Assembly: GCF_016889425.1 (NCBI RefSeq)
Contig: NZ_CP069513.1
Location: forward strand, 2,232,001-2,296,000
DNA length: 64,000 nucleotides
Source: Corynebacterium amycolatum
GTDB taxonomy: Bacteria > Actinomycetota > Actinomycetes > Mycobacteriales > Mycobacteriaceae
Reading direction: 5' to 3'
Positions 1 through 10,834 of the stretch are shown here, piece by piece. The notes under the pieces are model-generated. The model had not been told where the DNA came from. It made no database searches and saw nothing but the letters and a program-made list of their open reading frames with translations. Position 1 is the first letter of the stretch. Each line of letters begins with the position of its first letter. Made by a program: the position numbers and the translations under genes.

Positions 1-432
1 TGGGACAACCTCGAAGGTTGGGGCGGCGAATTCCACCGCGGCATTCAGCTTCTGGTTAAGGACATCAACGCCATCTACAAGGAAAACCCGGCGTTCTACA
101 CCCAGGATGACCGCCCAGAGGGATTCCAGTGGATTAACGCGGATGATTCCACAAACAATGTTGTGTCCTTTGTCCGTTACGGCACCGATGGCTCGGTCGT
201 CGCCTGCGTCTATAACCTGTCGGGAACCACGCAGGAAATCTACAAGATTGGCGTACCGCGCGGTGGTCAATGGACGGAGATTCTGAACACAAATGCATCA
301 CGTTACGAGGGCTCCGGCTACGGTGAAAACGGTACGGTAACCGCGGTCGAGCACGGTTGGAACGGCCAGGCTCACTCGATTGATTTGGTACTGCCGGCCA
401 ACACCGCCGTTTGGCTGAAGTGGCAGGGCTAA
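1..432 (+). CDS. glgB: 1,4-alpha-glucan branching enzyme, C-terminal fragment
   Basis: Frame 1 is open from the first base to a TAA at 430-432, giving the last 143 residues of a protein that begins before the window. The fragment looks like the end of GlgB, which makes alpha-1,6 branches in glycogen. It has the end of the catalytic barrel (HRGIQLLVKDINAIY), the PEGFQWINADDSTNNVVSF stretch and the all-beta C-terminal domain that ends in a hydrophobic strand (PANTAVWLKWQG). The catalytic residues lie upstream and cannot be checked. A strong hairpin follows about 37 bp after the stop. The assignment rests on recognising the family's C-terminal pattern. Confidence 0.9.
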   Translation, partial: WDNLEGWGGEFHRGIQLLVKDINAIYKENPAFYTQDDRPEGFQWINADDSTNNVVSFVRYGTDGSVVACVYNLSGTTQEIYKIGVPRGGQWTEILNTNASRYEGSGYGENGTVTAVEHGWNGQAHSIDLVLPANTAVWLKWQG

Positions 433-468
433 TCCCGAATCCACCCGAATAGAAGACAATCGCATAGG

Positions 469-540
469 AATTGCCCGTGTTGCACGGTTTTCAGTGACCT
501 GAGTTTCGGCCTGAAAACCTGACCCACGGGCAATTTTGTT
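469..540. terminator. Bidirectional terminator between glgB and the serine hydrolase gene
   Basis: Nested inverted repeat: AATTGCCCGTG (469-479) pairs with CACGGGCAATT (525-535), and inside it GGTTTTCAG (486-494) pairs with CTGAAAACC (511-519). On the plus strand it is followed by a T-rich run (TTTTGTTTTG). It sits between convergent genes and can serve both. Confidence 0.8.
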
Positions 541-560
541 TTGGGGAGCGTATCCAGGTC

Positions 561-1733
561 CTATCCTCGGAACGGATTGAACCAGTCAGGTTCCAAAGAT
601 TCGTTGTAATTCGCAGAATCTGAATCATCGGTGTACGCGGATCCATCCATGCTGTCGGTTCCGATGCGATCCGGAATGCCGTCGCCATCCTCATCCGCGC
701 TCCACGTTGCAGCCTGCTTGGCAGTCAGTGGCTTTCCATCCTTACCAAGGCGATTGTAATCCGGCAGAAGCGGGGCGATTTGGGAACCCAGCTGGCCGAG
801 CAGGCCGTCGGTAAGCTCATTGAGCGGCACCCCATCAAAGCGCGTCGTAATTGCGTAAGCGATAGGTCCGGCCGCGGTGTACAAAATACCGTGGTCATTA
901 ACGCCCTCGGCAGTGTCACCGGTCTTCTGTACCGCGGATCCGACGTACATCACAAACTTCTGCGAACCACCGTAGGTGAGGTAGGTCAATGCAGTTTGTG
1001 CCGTGTCCTTGGTAATGAAGTTGTGCTTTGAGGTGCCATCGGCCACTTCCTGGAGACGTGCCATGAACAGCGCAGCCTGAGAGGGAGTAAACCAGGACCG
1101 ATCACCGCTGGGATTGGGGATGTTGAACTTGTTGCCCAGGTGGTAGCGCTTGTCATCAACACCGGCTTCCTTGATGGTTTTATTGACCTCGTCGAAACCA
1201 CCGACAGCGTCAATCAACCCATTCGCCGCGGTGTTGTCCGAATACCGCATCACGTATTGCAACAGCCCGTCGAGCGTGTATTGACCAGGACCAATCACGC
1301 TTCCGCCAACACCGTTGCCCCAATCGACCGTCACCGTCTTGTCTAGCTCATCGCCAAATTTCTTCAGCGCAGTAACCACCAACGGAGCCTTAATGGTCGA
1401 TGCGGAGTACTCCTTCGTGTCCTCGCCTACCGACGCCGTGAGCCCCTTGTACGGACCGTCAATGACGCGCAAATAGGCGCCCAATTCGATGCCATAGTTG
1501 TCGGAGAAATTCTTAGCTGCGGTATCGAGGGCGTCCTGGGCATCAGACCAGGCGACTTCCTCGGAAGCATCCCAACCGTTATCTGGAGCTTTTGGCTTTG
1601 CGGCAGCAATGGTGGCCTTGGCCCCGGTGGCGTTTGAGCCATCGATGGTGCATCCCACCAACAGAGTCGAGGCCGAAAGCGCAACAAGGACCGAGGCGGA
1701 AGTAGCGCGAAGGACTTTGGGGCGAAGTCGCAT
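561..1733 (-). CDS. Beta-lactamase-fold serine hydrolase lipoprotein
   Basis: A 390-residue predicted lipoprotein of the class A beta-lactamase/DD-peptidase fold. The start at 1733 was chosen because CAGGAG lies just upstream and a signal peptide with lipobox LLVGC follows at once; the longer open frame to 1928 has no such signal. The SxxK motif (STIK), an SDN motif (RYSDNTAAN) and a KTG motif (QKTGD) are all present in the right order. The deacylating Glu of true class A beta-lactamases (ExxLN) is not seen where expected, which suggests a peptidoglycan-related or structural role, not resistance. After the catalytic domain comes an Asp-rich tail with DEDGDGIPD, a thrombospondin-type calcium-binding pattern. 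Substrate unknown. Confidence 0.8.
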   Translation of the reverse strand: MRLRPKVLRATSASVLVALSASTLLVGCTIDGSNATGAKATIAAAKPKAPDNGWDASEEVAWSDAQDALDTAAKNFSDNYGIELGAYLRVIDGPYKGLTASVGEDTKEYSASTIKAPLVVTALKKFGDELDKTVTVDWGNGVGGSVIGPGQYTLDGLLQYVMRYSDNTAANGLIDAVGGFDEVNKTIKEAGVDDKRYHLGNKFNIPNPSGDRSWFTPSQAALFMARLQEVADGTSKHNFITKDTAQTALTYLTYGGSQKFVMYVGSAVQKTGDTAEGVNDHGILYTAAGPIAYAITTRFDGVPLNELTDGLLGQLGSQIAPLLPDYNRLGKDGKPLTAKQAATWSADEDGDGIPDRIGTDSMDGSAYTDDSDSANYNESLEPDWFNPFRG

Positions 1734-2068
1734 GCAAAACTCCTGGCTGCAGAAAACTGAAGACCAAAGGCACCTAGCGCAGTATGAACTGTCTGAGGTG
1801 AATAGGCGGATGAAAGGCAGTGGTAACTGCTGTAAACCACTATGAACTGTTGGAAGATTACCACCTTCCGAAAAATCTCGTTGCACTGGGGCGCAACTTT
1901 TGTGCAACAATGGATTAAATATAGACATGATTAAAAATAGTCAATGTCCAACGGTGCACCCAGGCAGTTGAACTGCACATTTGATGTTTGTTGTGTCAAC
2001 GATGCCTTGTTTTGAGACCGCTGCTAGGAGTACTACACGGCACCGAAAATCGGAGGAAGTGAATCGCA
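1734..2068. promoter_or_regulatory. Divergent intergenic region with an inverted repeat
   Basis: This 335 bp stretch separates the divergent lipoprotein gene and the small membrane-protein gene, so it should hold both promoters. No convincing gene was seen. GTTGCAC (1880-1886) and GTGCAAC (1902-1908) form an inverted repeat that could be an operator or hairpin. GGAGG just before 2069 is the ribosome binding site of the plus-strand gene. Promoter hexamers are not clear enough to place. Confidence 0.35.
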
Positions 2069-2464
2069 ATGGAAGAAAAGGTACATCGCTTGATGGACCG
2101 CATGCAGATTCGCCATGCCCATATGCGTAACACCTGGTACGGACCGGTGCTCTCCCCAGTTCTTCTCGTCGCAGGCTTCGCACTGCTCATTGTTGGCATT
2201 ATCATTTTGCCAACTCCTGCCCCCGGATGGCTCTGCATCTTTGTTGCACTGGGAATTCTCTCGTTGGTCCACCCACCGACACGTCGCCTGAACATCTGGT
2301 TGGCAGCAAAATTGGACGCCTTTTACGCCTGGTATGCGCAGCGCCATGTGGCAATGAAAGCAACGCTTTTCCTGTTGCTGATGGCGTTTATGGCCGCTGT
2401 AATGGGCAGCGTCTACTACTTCATGGCTCCGGATGCCTGGCCGTACACCGACGCTTCTAGCTAG
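2069..2464 (+). CDS. PGPGW/TIGR02611-type small membrane protein
   Basis: A 131-residue membrane protein. Residues about 30-70 hold two hydrophobic helices joined by PTPAPGW, the proline-glycine-tryptophan turn typical of the PGPGW (TIGR02611) family of actinobacterial membrane proteins. A third membrane helix lies near residues 95-120. The N-terminus is charged and likely cytoplasmic. The ATG has a good GGAGG about 10 bases upstream. The molecular function of the family is unknown. It is transcribed alone, divergent from the lipoprotein gene and convergent with the thioredoxin-like gene. Confidence 0.75.
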   Translation: MEEKVHRLMDRMQIRHAHMRNTWYGPVLSPVLLVAGFALLIVGIIILPTPAPGWLCIFVALGILSLVHPPTRRLNIWLAAKLDAFYAWYAQRHVAMKATLFLLLMAFMAAVMGSVYYFMAPDAWPYTDASS

Positions 2465-2489
2465 GAGCCTGCGCTTTCAAGGCTCCTAG
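2461..2489. terminator. Hairpin at the end of the PGPGW gene
   Basis: CTAGGAGCC (2461-2469) pairs perfectly with GGCTCCTAG (2481-2489). It overlaps the stop codon of the upstream gene. No T-run follows, so it is a U-less hairpin between convergent genes, and a terminator function is inferred only. Confidence 0.4.
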
Positions 2490-2509
2490 TACAGTGCTCC
2501 TAGTACAGT
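2482..2509. repeat. Two perfect tandem copies of a 14-bp unit
   Basis: GCTCCTAGTACAGT occurs at 2482-2495 and again, immediately, at 2496-2509. The repeat covers the stop codon of the minus-strand thioredoxin-like gene and shares one copy with the preceding hairpin. It looks like a local slippage duplication. Confidence 0.7.
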
Positions 2510-3549
2510 GCGCTAGCCATCCTCCGGCGCGCATCCAATGCCACTGGATCCGTGGTATCGAATAGCACAAGCAGCTCTAGTAGACGCGACTTGATGGTCT
2601 CACGGTCATCGCCAAACACCTGCGGGAGCAACTTCAACAAACGATCGAGCGCCTTCGCTGGGTCGTCGACAAGCATCGTGACATCCGCGGCATCGAGGGC
2701 GAGCGCGACGTCCTTCGGCGCTGCGTCGGCTTTTGCCATTGGATCTGCACTGCGATCAATTTTGGCAGCGCGGGCGAAGAAGGACACATTCGCGTGAGCG
2801 CGCTTCAGAACCTGATTTGCGGGCTCGGACTGCAGCATAGCGTCATACAACTCCAACGCCCCGTCGAAATTGCCCTCCTCGAGCAACTCTTCGGCCTGCT
2901 CCAAACGCGGGTCATCGGTGGGTACGGGATTGCCGAAGAAGTCAGTCGGCTCGGGAGCCTCCGGCTCGCTGCCCTCCCCAGCCATACGAGTTCCCGCCGG
3001 CAACCCCTTGAGACGCCCCCGAGTGGCCTCCATAACCTGCGCCAGCCACTGCTCCAGCCAATCCCTGGTTTTCTCGCCTACAAACATGCCAATGGGACTG
3101 CCCATAGCCACGGCCGTGACTGTCGGCACTGCCTGCACACCGAATGCCTGGGCCAGCTGCGGATGCTCCTCAGCATCCGCCCACGCCAGAATCCAGTTCA
3201 AATTGGCCTCACGGGCCATGCCTTCTAGCTCAGCCCGAAGACGTAGCGAATCAGCTGCTCCCGCCATGCCGATTAAGACAATTACCGGTACCTGCTCCGA
3301 GCGCAGAACGACTTCTGCCTCAAGGGTCTGCGGGGCAATCTCCACCACAGGAGGAAGCCCGTCTCCCTGATCACTGGTTGCCCGCTCGATTTCCTCTCGG
3401 CGCTTACGTTCGGCTTCGGCGCGCTGGTGGAGCTGCTCCAAATCAACCGTACCGGGCGGTGGTGGCGGGGTCGAGCACTCGCGGTGACCGTGTGCTCCAT
3501 GCGAGTGACCATGCGAATGGCCATGTGCGTGACCATGTCCAGCTGGCAT
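2500..3549 (-). CDS. YbbN-like thioredoxin-fold/TPR protein with His-rich N-terminus
   Basis: A 349-residue cytoplasmic protein. Residues 1-25 are a run of His-Gly repeats (GHGHAHGHSHGHSHG) able to bind metal. Next come PPPPP and a charged helix, then a thioredoxin-like domain from about residue 65 (EVVLRSEQVPVIVLIGM ... VQAVPTVTAV, with the cis-Pro region intact). The redox CxxC is absent: the active-site position reads GMAGAADS. The C-terminal half is TPR-like (LEQAEELLEEGNFDGALELYDAML), as in the co-chaperone YbbN/CnoX. A chaperone or holdase role is the natural inference. The ATG at 3549 follows AGAGGAA. Confidence 0.75.
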   Translation of the reverse strand: MPAGHGHAHGHSHGHSHGAHGHRECSTPPPPPGTVDLEQLHQRAEAERKRREEIERATSDQGDGLPPVVEIAPQTLEAEVVLRSEQVPVIVLIGMAGAADSLRLRAELEGMAREANLNWILAWADAEEHPQLAQAFGVQAVPTVTAVAMGSPIGMFVGEKTRDWLEQWLAQVMEATRGRLKGLPAGTRMAGEGSEPEAPEPTDFFGNPVPTDDPRLEQAEELLEEGNFDGALELYDAMLQSEPANQVLKRAHANVSFFARAAKIDRSADPMAKADAAPKDVALALDAADVTMLVDDPAKALDRLLKLLPQVFGDDRETIKSRLLELLVLFDTTDPVALDARRRMASALY

Positions 3550-3632
3550 CGTAAAAGGGTTCCTCTCCAGTGTCGTCGTAAAGCCTATGTAAAGACCTAT
3601 GTAGAGCCTACGTGTCCAAGCCGAACAAGAGA

Positions 3633-3938
3633 CTAGTCGGTAGCTTTTAGCGCATCCTCCACCGCATCGACTTTCGCACGCAGCTGCCCGGTGTACCCGT
3701 TGCGAATGTCCGCTTTGATGACGAGAGAAGTGCGCGGACTGACACGGCTGACTGCTTCCGTGGCTCGCTTAACCACGTCCATGACCTCATCCCACTCGCC
3801 TTCAACAAGGGTGAACATGGCATTAGTTTCGTTGGGCAGGCCAGATTCGCGCACAACACGTACGGCTTCAGCAACGGCCTCAGCCATTCCCTGCTCAGGA
3901 TCGGAGAAAGTGGGGGCAACAGAAAATGCGACAATCAT
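3633..3938 (-). CDS. MTH1187-family (DUF77) thiamine-binding-like protein
   Basis: A 101-residue protein with the pattern of the small ferredoxin-like MTH1187/YkoF family. It starts MIVAFSVAPT, has the alternating helix around EAVAEAVRVVRESGLPNE, then the strand NAMFTLVEGEWDEVMDVVKRA and a final stretch DIRNGYTGQLRAKVDAVE. Members bind thiamine or similar small molecules in the cytoplasm and form tetramers. Only 31 bp separate its start from the divergent mce gene, so the two promoters must overlap heavily or lie within coding sequence. Confidence 0.7.
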   Translation of the reverse strand: MIVAFSVAPTFSDPEQGMAEAVAEAVRVVRESGLPNETNAMFTLVEGEWDEVMDVVKRATEAVSRVSPRTSLVIKADIRNGYTGQLRAKVDAVEDALKATD

Positions 3939-3969
3939 GGCGCCGATAATAGCGAGTACTCTGGAAACT

Positions 3970-4422
3970 ATGAGTGAGACACAGATTCCCGTTCCCCATA
4001 AGTACGTAGTCGCTGTTGATCACGTCGGCGTCGCGGTCCCAGATTTTGATGCCGCTATTGAGTGGTACCGCGCAAACCTGGGGTTCATCAACTACCACGA
4101 TGAGGTCAATGAAGAGCAGGGCGTCCACGAGGCCATGGTCGGCCCGGCCGACAAGGTTGAAGGTGGCACTCTGGTTCAGATTCTCGCGCCGCTGAATGAC
4201 CAGTCCACCATTGCAAAGTACCTGGACAAGAAGGGGCCGGGAATCCAGCAGTACGCAGTTCGCGTCACTGATTTGGAGGCTCTGATGGCACATCTGAAGG
4301 AGCAGGGCACCCGCGTGCTCTACCCGGAGCCGAAGATTGGCACCGCAGGTTCGCGCATCAACTTCATCCACCCGAAGGATGCCGGTGGCGTCCTGCTGGA
4401 GCTCGTTGAGCCGGCAAAGTAA
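3970..4422 (+). CDS. mce: Methylmalonyl-CoA epimerase
   Basis: A 150-residue glyoxalase/VOC-fold enzyme that interconverts (S)- and (R)-methylmalonyl-CoA in propionate metabolism. The start at 3970 (MSETQIPVPHK) was chosen because the family domain begins right after it; the open frame runs further upstream but overlaps the neighbouring gene. Two VOC modules are seen: VDHVGVAVPDFDAAIEWYR near the start and the second half ending in RINFIHPKDAGGVLLELVE. Metal-ligand candidates include the His of DHVGVAV, the His of HPKDAGG and the Glu of LLELVE. It ends 2 bp from the convergent zinc-ribbon gene. Confidence 0.9.
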   Translation: MSETQIPVPHKYVVAVDHVGVAVPDFDAAIEWYRANLGFINYHDEVNEEQGVHEAMVGPADKVEGGTLVQILAPLNDQSTIAKYLDKKGPGIQQYAVRVTDLEALMAHLKEQGTRVLYPEPKIGTAGSRINFIHPKDAGGVLLELVEPAK

Positions 4423-4424
4423 AT

Positions 4425-4784
4425 CTATCCCCAGCGGCGCGTGATAGTGCGGTGAGCTCTGTTGCGCCAGCAGTTAGTGTGCCAATGGCGCCGGTCATCG
4501 GCGCCGGCACCATAATCCTGTGGCCATGCCACAATGTGAGAGGTCCCAGGCATGATTTCCTGGTCGCACCCCGGACAGCGATAAATCTTATTGGACTGGC
4601 CAGCGCTGATGTTACGCACCGCAAAGTCCACGTCCTGCCAACCGGCAGGCCCGGATTCAGTGCGAGTGTTTTGAAAAGAACTGCCAAATGCGGGCAGGCT
4701 GCCGCGATTCTGGCCTTGGTTATTACGCCTGCCGCGTTGATTACCCCGTTGATTGCCGCGCCGCTTGTGGTTTCGCCTAGGCAT
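4425..4784 (-). CDS. Conserved actinobacterial zinc-ribbon-like protein
   Basis: A 119-residue protein with a very basic Arg/Asn/Gly-rich N-terminus (about residues 1-30, RRNHKRRGNQRGNQRGRRN) and a compact C-terminal domain. The domain holds CPGC and, about 35 residues later, HWHTNCW, giving a likely Cys2-His-Cys zinc site. Homologues are common in Actinobacteria, often labelled ATP/GTP-binding without a visible P-loop; none is seen here either. Its start is 2 bp past the stop of nucS, so the two are co-transcribed. A nucleic-acid-binding role next to a mismatch endonuclease is an inference from the basic tail and context. Confidence 0.7.
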   Translation of the reverse strand: MPRRNHKRRGNQRGNQRGRRNNQGQNRGSLPAFGSSFQNTRTESGPAGWQDVDFAVRNISAGQSNKIYRCPGCDQEIMPGTSHIVAWPQDYGAGADDRRHWHTNCWRNRAHRTITRRWG

Positions 4785-4786
4785 GA

Positions 4787-5479
4787 CTAAAACAACCGCA
4801 ATTCGTTGGACTCCAGGCCACGCAGCGCGTCGTAATCCACGGTCACACAGCGAATACCACGGTCCTCTGCCAGAGTCTTGGCCTGTGGCTTAATCTCCTG
4901 GGCAGCAAAAATCCCCTCTACCGGTGCCAGCAGCTCATCGCGGTTCAGCATCTCCAAGTAACGGGTTAGCTGCTCGACACCATCGATACCACCCCGACGC
5001 TTAACCTCCACTGCTACAGTGGCTCCGTTTTCATCGCGGCCAAGCAGATCCACCGGCCCAATCGCGGTTGGGTATTCGCGCCGAATCAGGGTGTAGCCCT
5101 CGCCAAAAGTTGTGAACTGATCTGCAAGCAGCTCCTGTAGATGCGCTTCTACACCATCCTTCTCCAGGCCGGGATCCTCTCCCAGCTCGTAGGTGCTATC
5201 AGCTAACACCTTGCCGATAGTGATACGAAGCTGCTCGCCCTTCTTGTTCTCAACGACCCAAAGCTTTTCACCAGTGTCCTCACCCGACTCGTCGAGAATA
5301 TCCTTCTCCGTCAGCGTGCACGGCGGTGTCATCCAGTTCAGGGGCTTATATGCACGGTCGTCGGCATGCACAGAGACAGACCCATCAGCTTTCACCAACA
5401 GCAAGCGCGGAGCATGAGGCAGATGGGCATTCAAGCGACCGACATAGTCGACGGTGCATTCAGCAATCACAAGGCGCAT
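4787..5479 (-). CDS. nucS: Mismatch-specific endonuclease NucS (EndoMS)
   Basis: A 230-residue protein that starts [20 protein letters not shown] and matches the actinobacterial/archaeal NucS family. NucS cuts double-stranded DNA at mismatches and replaces MutS/MutL in these bacteria. The N-terminal DNA-binding domain is followed by a RecB-like nuclease core: [19 protein letters not shown] and VAVEVKRRG carry the D-(x)n-E-x-K catalytic set. The ending [10 protein letters not shown] resembles a beta-clamp-binding tail. It lies 2 bp upstream of the zinc-ribbon gene on the same strand and downstream of DUF2550. Confidence 0.92.
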   Translation of the reverse strand: MRLVIAECTVDYVGRLNAHLPHAPRLLLVKADGSVSVHADDRAYKPLNWMTPPCTLTEKDILDESGEDTGEKLWVVENKKGEQLRITIGKVLADSTYELGEDPGLEKDGVEAHLQELLADQFTTFGEGYTLIRREYPTAIGPVDLLGRDENGATVAVEVKRRGGIDGVEQLTRYLEMLNRDELLAPVEGIFAAQEIKPQAKTLAEDRGIRCVTVDYDALRGLESNELRLF

Positions 5480-5556
5480 TCCCCTACCCTAACGTGACTG
5501 CCGCGCGGGAGAAAACAATACCCACTAGAGGCTTCGCAATAACCTGCCGTCGCAGC

Positions 5557-6159
5557 CTAGTACTGGCTTCCCCGGCCGCGGTTATAAGCCGAACGAAAAC
5601 GTCGCTCAATATCTGTAGGAAACTCACGAGTCTGGCGTGACGACGGCTTCGACTCCACCCACGCCACCAGCGCGGTGTCCGAGGACGAGTCCACGGCAAA
5701 CTCCCATTCGGTATTTTTCCCCGATTTAATCCTGACTACCCGAAGCCCGGGCGCGAAAAAACCCGCCTCGATGTCAGTCGGATTTCGGCGATCCACAATA
5801 GTGACATCGTGACGGGCAAATTCGGCATCACAGCCAGGACGCAGCGAACGTAGCTTGTACATCTTCAACGTCGACTCTGAATAAACCATGACTCCATGGC
5901 GCCAGTGACTGCCATCACCGGCAGGAAGACGACGAGCGATAACAGGGGTACCTTTTGCATGCAGGCTAGCAAAACGCCACAGGGCAAGCGCCCCGCCGAC
6001 GATTAACATCGCACCGATAATCATGAGCATCATTGACATCATGGTTACGCTTGAAAACACTATCTGCCAGCCTCGCATCCGGGTGAATAGACGACGAACC
6101 TTGGTCCAAAAGCGCATTAGAGGCTTTTTACAAACCCTACCCGATTGTTGCACTGACAT
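5557..6159 (-). CDS. DUF2550 family membrane protein
   Basis: The frame encodes up to 200 residues with one membrane helix (IIGAMLIVGGALALWRF) near residues 47-63 and a soluble domain containing HWRHGVMVYSESTLKMYKLRSLRP, typical of DUF2550 proteins found just after atpC in corynebacteria and mycobacteria. Function unknown. The start is uncertain. ATG 6159 is only about 11 bases beyond the atp terminator T-run and has no SD. ATG 6117 is also weak. GTG 6060 has GAGG about 10 bases upstream and would give a protein of about 167 residues, close to the family length as I recall it. Confidence 0.75.
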   Translation of the reverse strand: MSVQQSGRVCKKPLMRFWTKVRRLFTRMRGWQIVFSSVTMMSMMLMIIGAMLIVGGALALWRFASLHAKGTPVIARRLPAGDGSHWRHGVMVYSESTLKMYKLRSLRPGCDAEFARHDVTIVDRRNPTDIEAGFFAPGLRVVRIKSGKNTEWEFAVDSSSDTALVAWVESKPSSRQTREFPTDIERRFRSAYNRGRGSQY

Positions 6160-6170
6160 GAAAAATAACT

Positions 6171-6227
6171 AAGAAAAACGGGGCGGGGAGCTCGCAAGAT
6201 TTCTCTTGCGAGCTCCCCGCCCCGTTT
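6171..6227 (-). terminator. Rho-independent terminator of the atp operon
   Basis: A perfect 24-bp stem with left arm 6176-6199, right arm 6204-6227 and a 4-base loop. Read on the minus strand it is followed by TTTTTCTTAG. It sits 50 bp after the atpC stop. This is one of the strongest hairpins in the window. Confidence 0.93.
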
Positions 6228-6277
6228 AAAGAAGCAGGAAGAATACGGTCGTGCGACCGGATGTTCAGGCGAACAGA

Positions 6278-6649
6278 CTACTTGGTGGAAGCGCGACGAG
6301 CCGCGCGAACCTCCGACTCAGCCTGTGCCTTTACTGCAGGGTCATCCGAAGTCAGGTTGGACTCGGCCTCGGAGAGGTTAACCTCGTCAGCCCAGATTGC
6401 CTTATCCGCGAGGATCGAAACCTTCGAGGTAGACACGGAAATGAACCCACCCTGTACCGAAGCGACAAGAACCTTGCCGTCTGCGGTCTTGATGGTCACC
6501 GTACCGTTGTTGACCAGCTGGCCAAGCAACGGCTGGTGTCCGGGCAGCACGCCGATCTCACCCTCGGTGGTCTGAGCAGAGACCAAAGTGGCCTTACCCT
6601 TCCAGAGCGGTCGCTCAACAGCAACCAGTTCAGCGGTGATTTCAGCCAT
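6278..6649 (-). CDS. atpC: ATP synthase F1 subunit epsilon
   Basis: A 123-residue epsilon subunit of the F1 central stalk, which couples rotor movement to catalysis and restrains ATP hydrolysis. The beta-sandwich has [16 protein letters not shown], the family signature, and [19 protein letters not shown] short helical part follows ([28 protein letters not shown]). It is the last gene of the atp operon, 11 bp after atpD. Confidence 0.96.
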   Translation of the reverse strand: MAEITAELVAVERPLWKGKATLVSAQTTEGEIGVLPGHQPLLGQLVNNGTVTIKTADGKVLVASVQGGFISVSTSKVSILADKAIWADEVNLSEAESNLTSDDPAVKAQAESEVRAARRASTK

Positions 6650-6660
6650 GAGGATGCCCC

Positions 6661-9083
<2,423 letters not shown>

Positions 9084-9136
9084 GTCCTATTCCCTCCCTT
9101 CAATTGCGAAAACGGTCATTGAATAGCTCAACCTGC

Positions 9137-10780
9137 CTAGTTCTGGGCAGTCTTGCGGGAGACCGTAATCTGCTGCTTCTTGAGCTCGTCCTCGTCGAGT
9201 GCCTCGACCGGGGCCTCGGAAGCCAGCGGTGCGCCCTCAGAAGTCTGGAAGGACTTCTTGAAGTTAGCGGTAGCGGACTTCAGAGCCGCCTTGGACTCGT
9301 CAGAGAAGGCAACGCCGCCGTCAATCTGCTCGAAGACTGCAGGCTGAGTGTCCTGCAGGTGCTCAAGCAGCTCGGCCTCGAAGCGACGGACATCCTCAAC
9401 CGGGACATCGTCGAATTCGCCCTCACCAGCGAGGTAGATGGAGGTCATCTGGTACTCGACCGGCTGCGGGTGGTTTTCCTTCTGCTTCAGCAGCTCAACC
9501 AGACGCTGACCGCGCTCCAGCTGACGCTTGGAGGCATCGTCCAGGTCGGAAGCGAACATTGCGAATGCTTCCAGGTCGCGGTAGGACGCGAGGTCCAGAC
9601 GCAGGTTACCGGAAACCTTCTTCATGCCCTTGGTCTGTGCGGCACCACCAACACGGGAAACCGACACACCGACGTTAATAGCCGGGCGGACACCCTGGTT
9701 GAACAGGTCGGACTCGAGGAAGACCTGGCCGTCGGTAATGGAAATGACGTTGGTCGGAATGAAGGCCGACACGTCGTTTGCCTTGGTCTCGATGATCGGC
9801 AGTGCGGTCAGCGAGCCTGCACCCATGTCGTCGGAGAGCTTCGCAGCACGCTCCAGCAGACGGGAGTGGAGGTAGAAGACGTCACCCGGGTAAGCTTCGC
9901 GTCCCGGCGGGCGACGCAGCAGCAGCGAGATGGCACGGTAGGCCTCTGCCTGCTTAGTCAAATCATCGTAGATGACCAGGACGTGCTTGCCCTGGTACAT
10001 CCAGTGCTGACCCAGTGCGGCGCCTGCGAATGGTGCAAGCCACTTGAAGCCTGCGGCATCCGACGCCGGGGCAGCAACGATGGTGGTGTACTCGAGTGCG
10101 CCCTGCTCCTCGAGGGTCTGACGCACACCAGCAATAGTGGAGCCCTTCTGACCGATAGCAACGTAGATGCATCGCACCTGCTTGCTCGGGTCACCGGACT
10201 CCCAGTTAGCCTTCTGGTTCAAAATGGTGTCCAGGCAGACCGCGGTCTTACCGGTCTTACGGTCACCAATGATCAGCTGACGCTGACCACGACCAATTGG
10301 GGTCATTGCGTCGATGGCCTTAATACCAGTAGCCATCGGCTCTTCAACCGGCTGACGCTGCAGCACGGTCGGTGCCTGCAGCTCGAGGACGCGGTCCTCT
10401 TCAGCCTCAATGTCGCCCAGGCCGTCAATCGGCTGGCCCAGGGGGTTAATTACGCGACCGAGGAACTTGTCCCCGACCGGAATCGAAAGGACGTCACCCG
10501 TCCGCTTTACCTCGTCACCCTCTTTAAGCGACTCGAAGTTACCCAGCACCACAACGCCGACCTTGTCGGTGTCGAGGTTCTGAGCGACGCCAATAACGCC
10601 GCCCGGGAACTCCAGAAGCTCATTCGTCATGACCGACGGCATTCCCGAAACCTGGGCGATACCATCAGCTGCACTGATAACAACGCCAACCTCCTCGCGG
10701 GAGGCCTCCGGGGAGTAGCTCGAGGTGTAGTTCGCAATCGCGCTACGGATCTCGTCGGAGGAGATCGTCAGCTCCGCCAT
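9137..10780 (-). CDS. atpA: ATP synthase F1 subunit alpha
   Basis: A 547-residue non-catalytic nucleotide-binding subunit. Walker A is GDRKTGKT, and the family stretch [18 protein letters not shown] is present. The Gln of the noncatalytic site is in IGQKGS. The C-terminus carries an extra charged tail ([19 protein letters not shown]) of the type seen in mycobacteria and corynebacteria. It lies 54 bp after atpH and 53 bp before atpG. Confidence 0.98.
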   Translation of the reverse strand: MAELTISSDEIRSAIANYTSSYSPEASREEVGVVISAADGIAQVSGMPSVMTNELLEFPGGVIGVAQNLDTDKVGVVVLGNFESLKEGDEVKRTGDVLSIPVGDKFLGRVINPLGQPIDGLGDIEAEEDRVLELQAPTVLQRQPVEEPMATGIKAIDAMTPIGRGQRQLIIGDRKTGKTAVCLDTILNQKANWESGDPSKQVRCIYVAIGQKGSTIAGVRQTLEEQGALEYTTIVAAPASDAAGFKWLAPFAGAALGQHWMYQGKHVLVIYDDLTKQAEAYRAISLLLRRPPGREAYPGDVFYLHSRLLERAAKLSDDMGAGSLTALPIIETKANDVSAFIPTNVISITDGQVFLESDLFNQGVRPAINVGVSVSRVGGAAQTKGMKKVSGNLRLDLASYRDLEAFAMFASDLDDASKRQLERGQRLVELLKQKENHPQPVEYQMTSIYLAGEGEFDDVPVEDVRRFEAELLEHLQDTQPAVFEQIDGGVAFSDESKAALKSATANFKKSFQTSEGAPLASEAPVEALDEDELKKQQITVSRKTAQN

Positions 10781-10834
10781 GTTCTTCCTGCTCTCGGTAA
10801 TATTCTTCCAGTGATTAATCGTCTAAACCATCCG

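Noticed and set aside
1941-2347. Minus-strand frames over the PGPGW gene
   Set aside because: The plus-strand gene has a good SD and family motif; the minus frames have neither.
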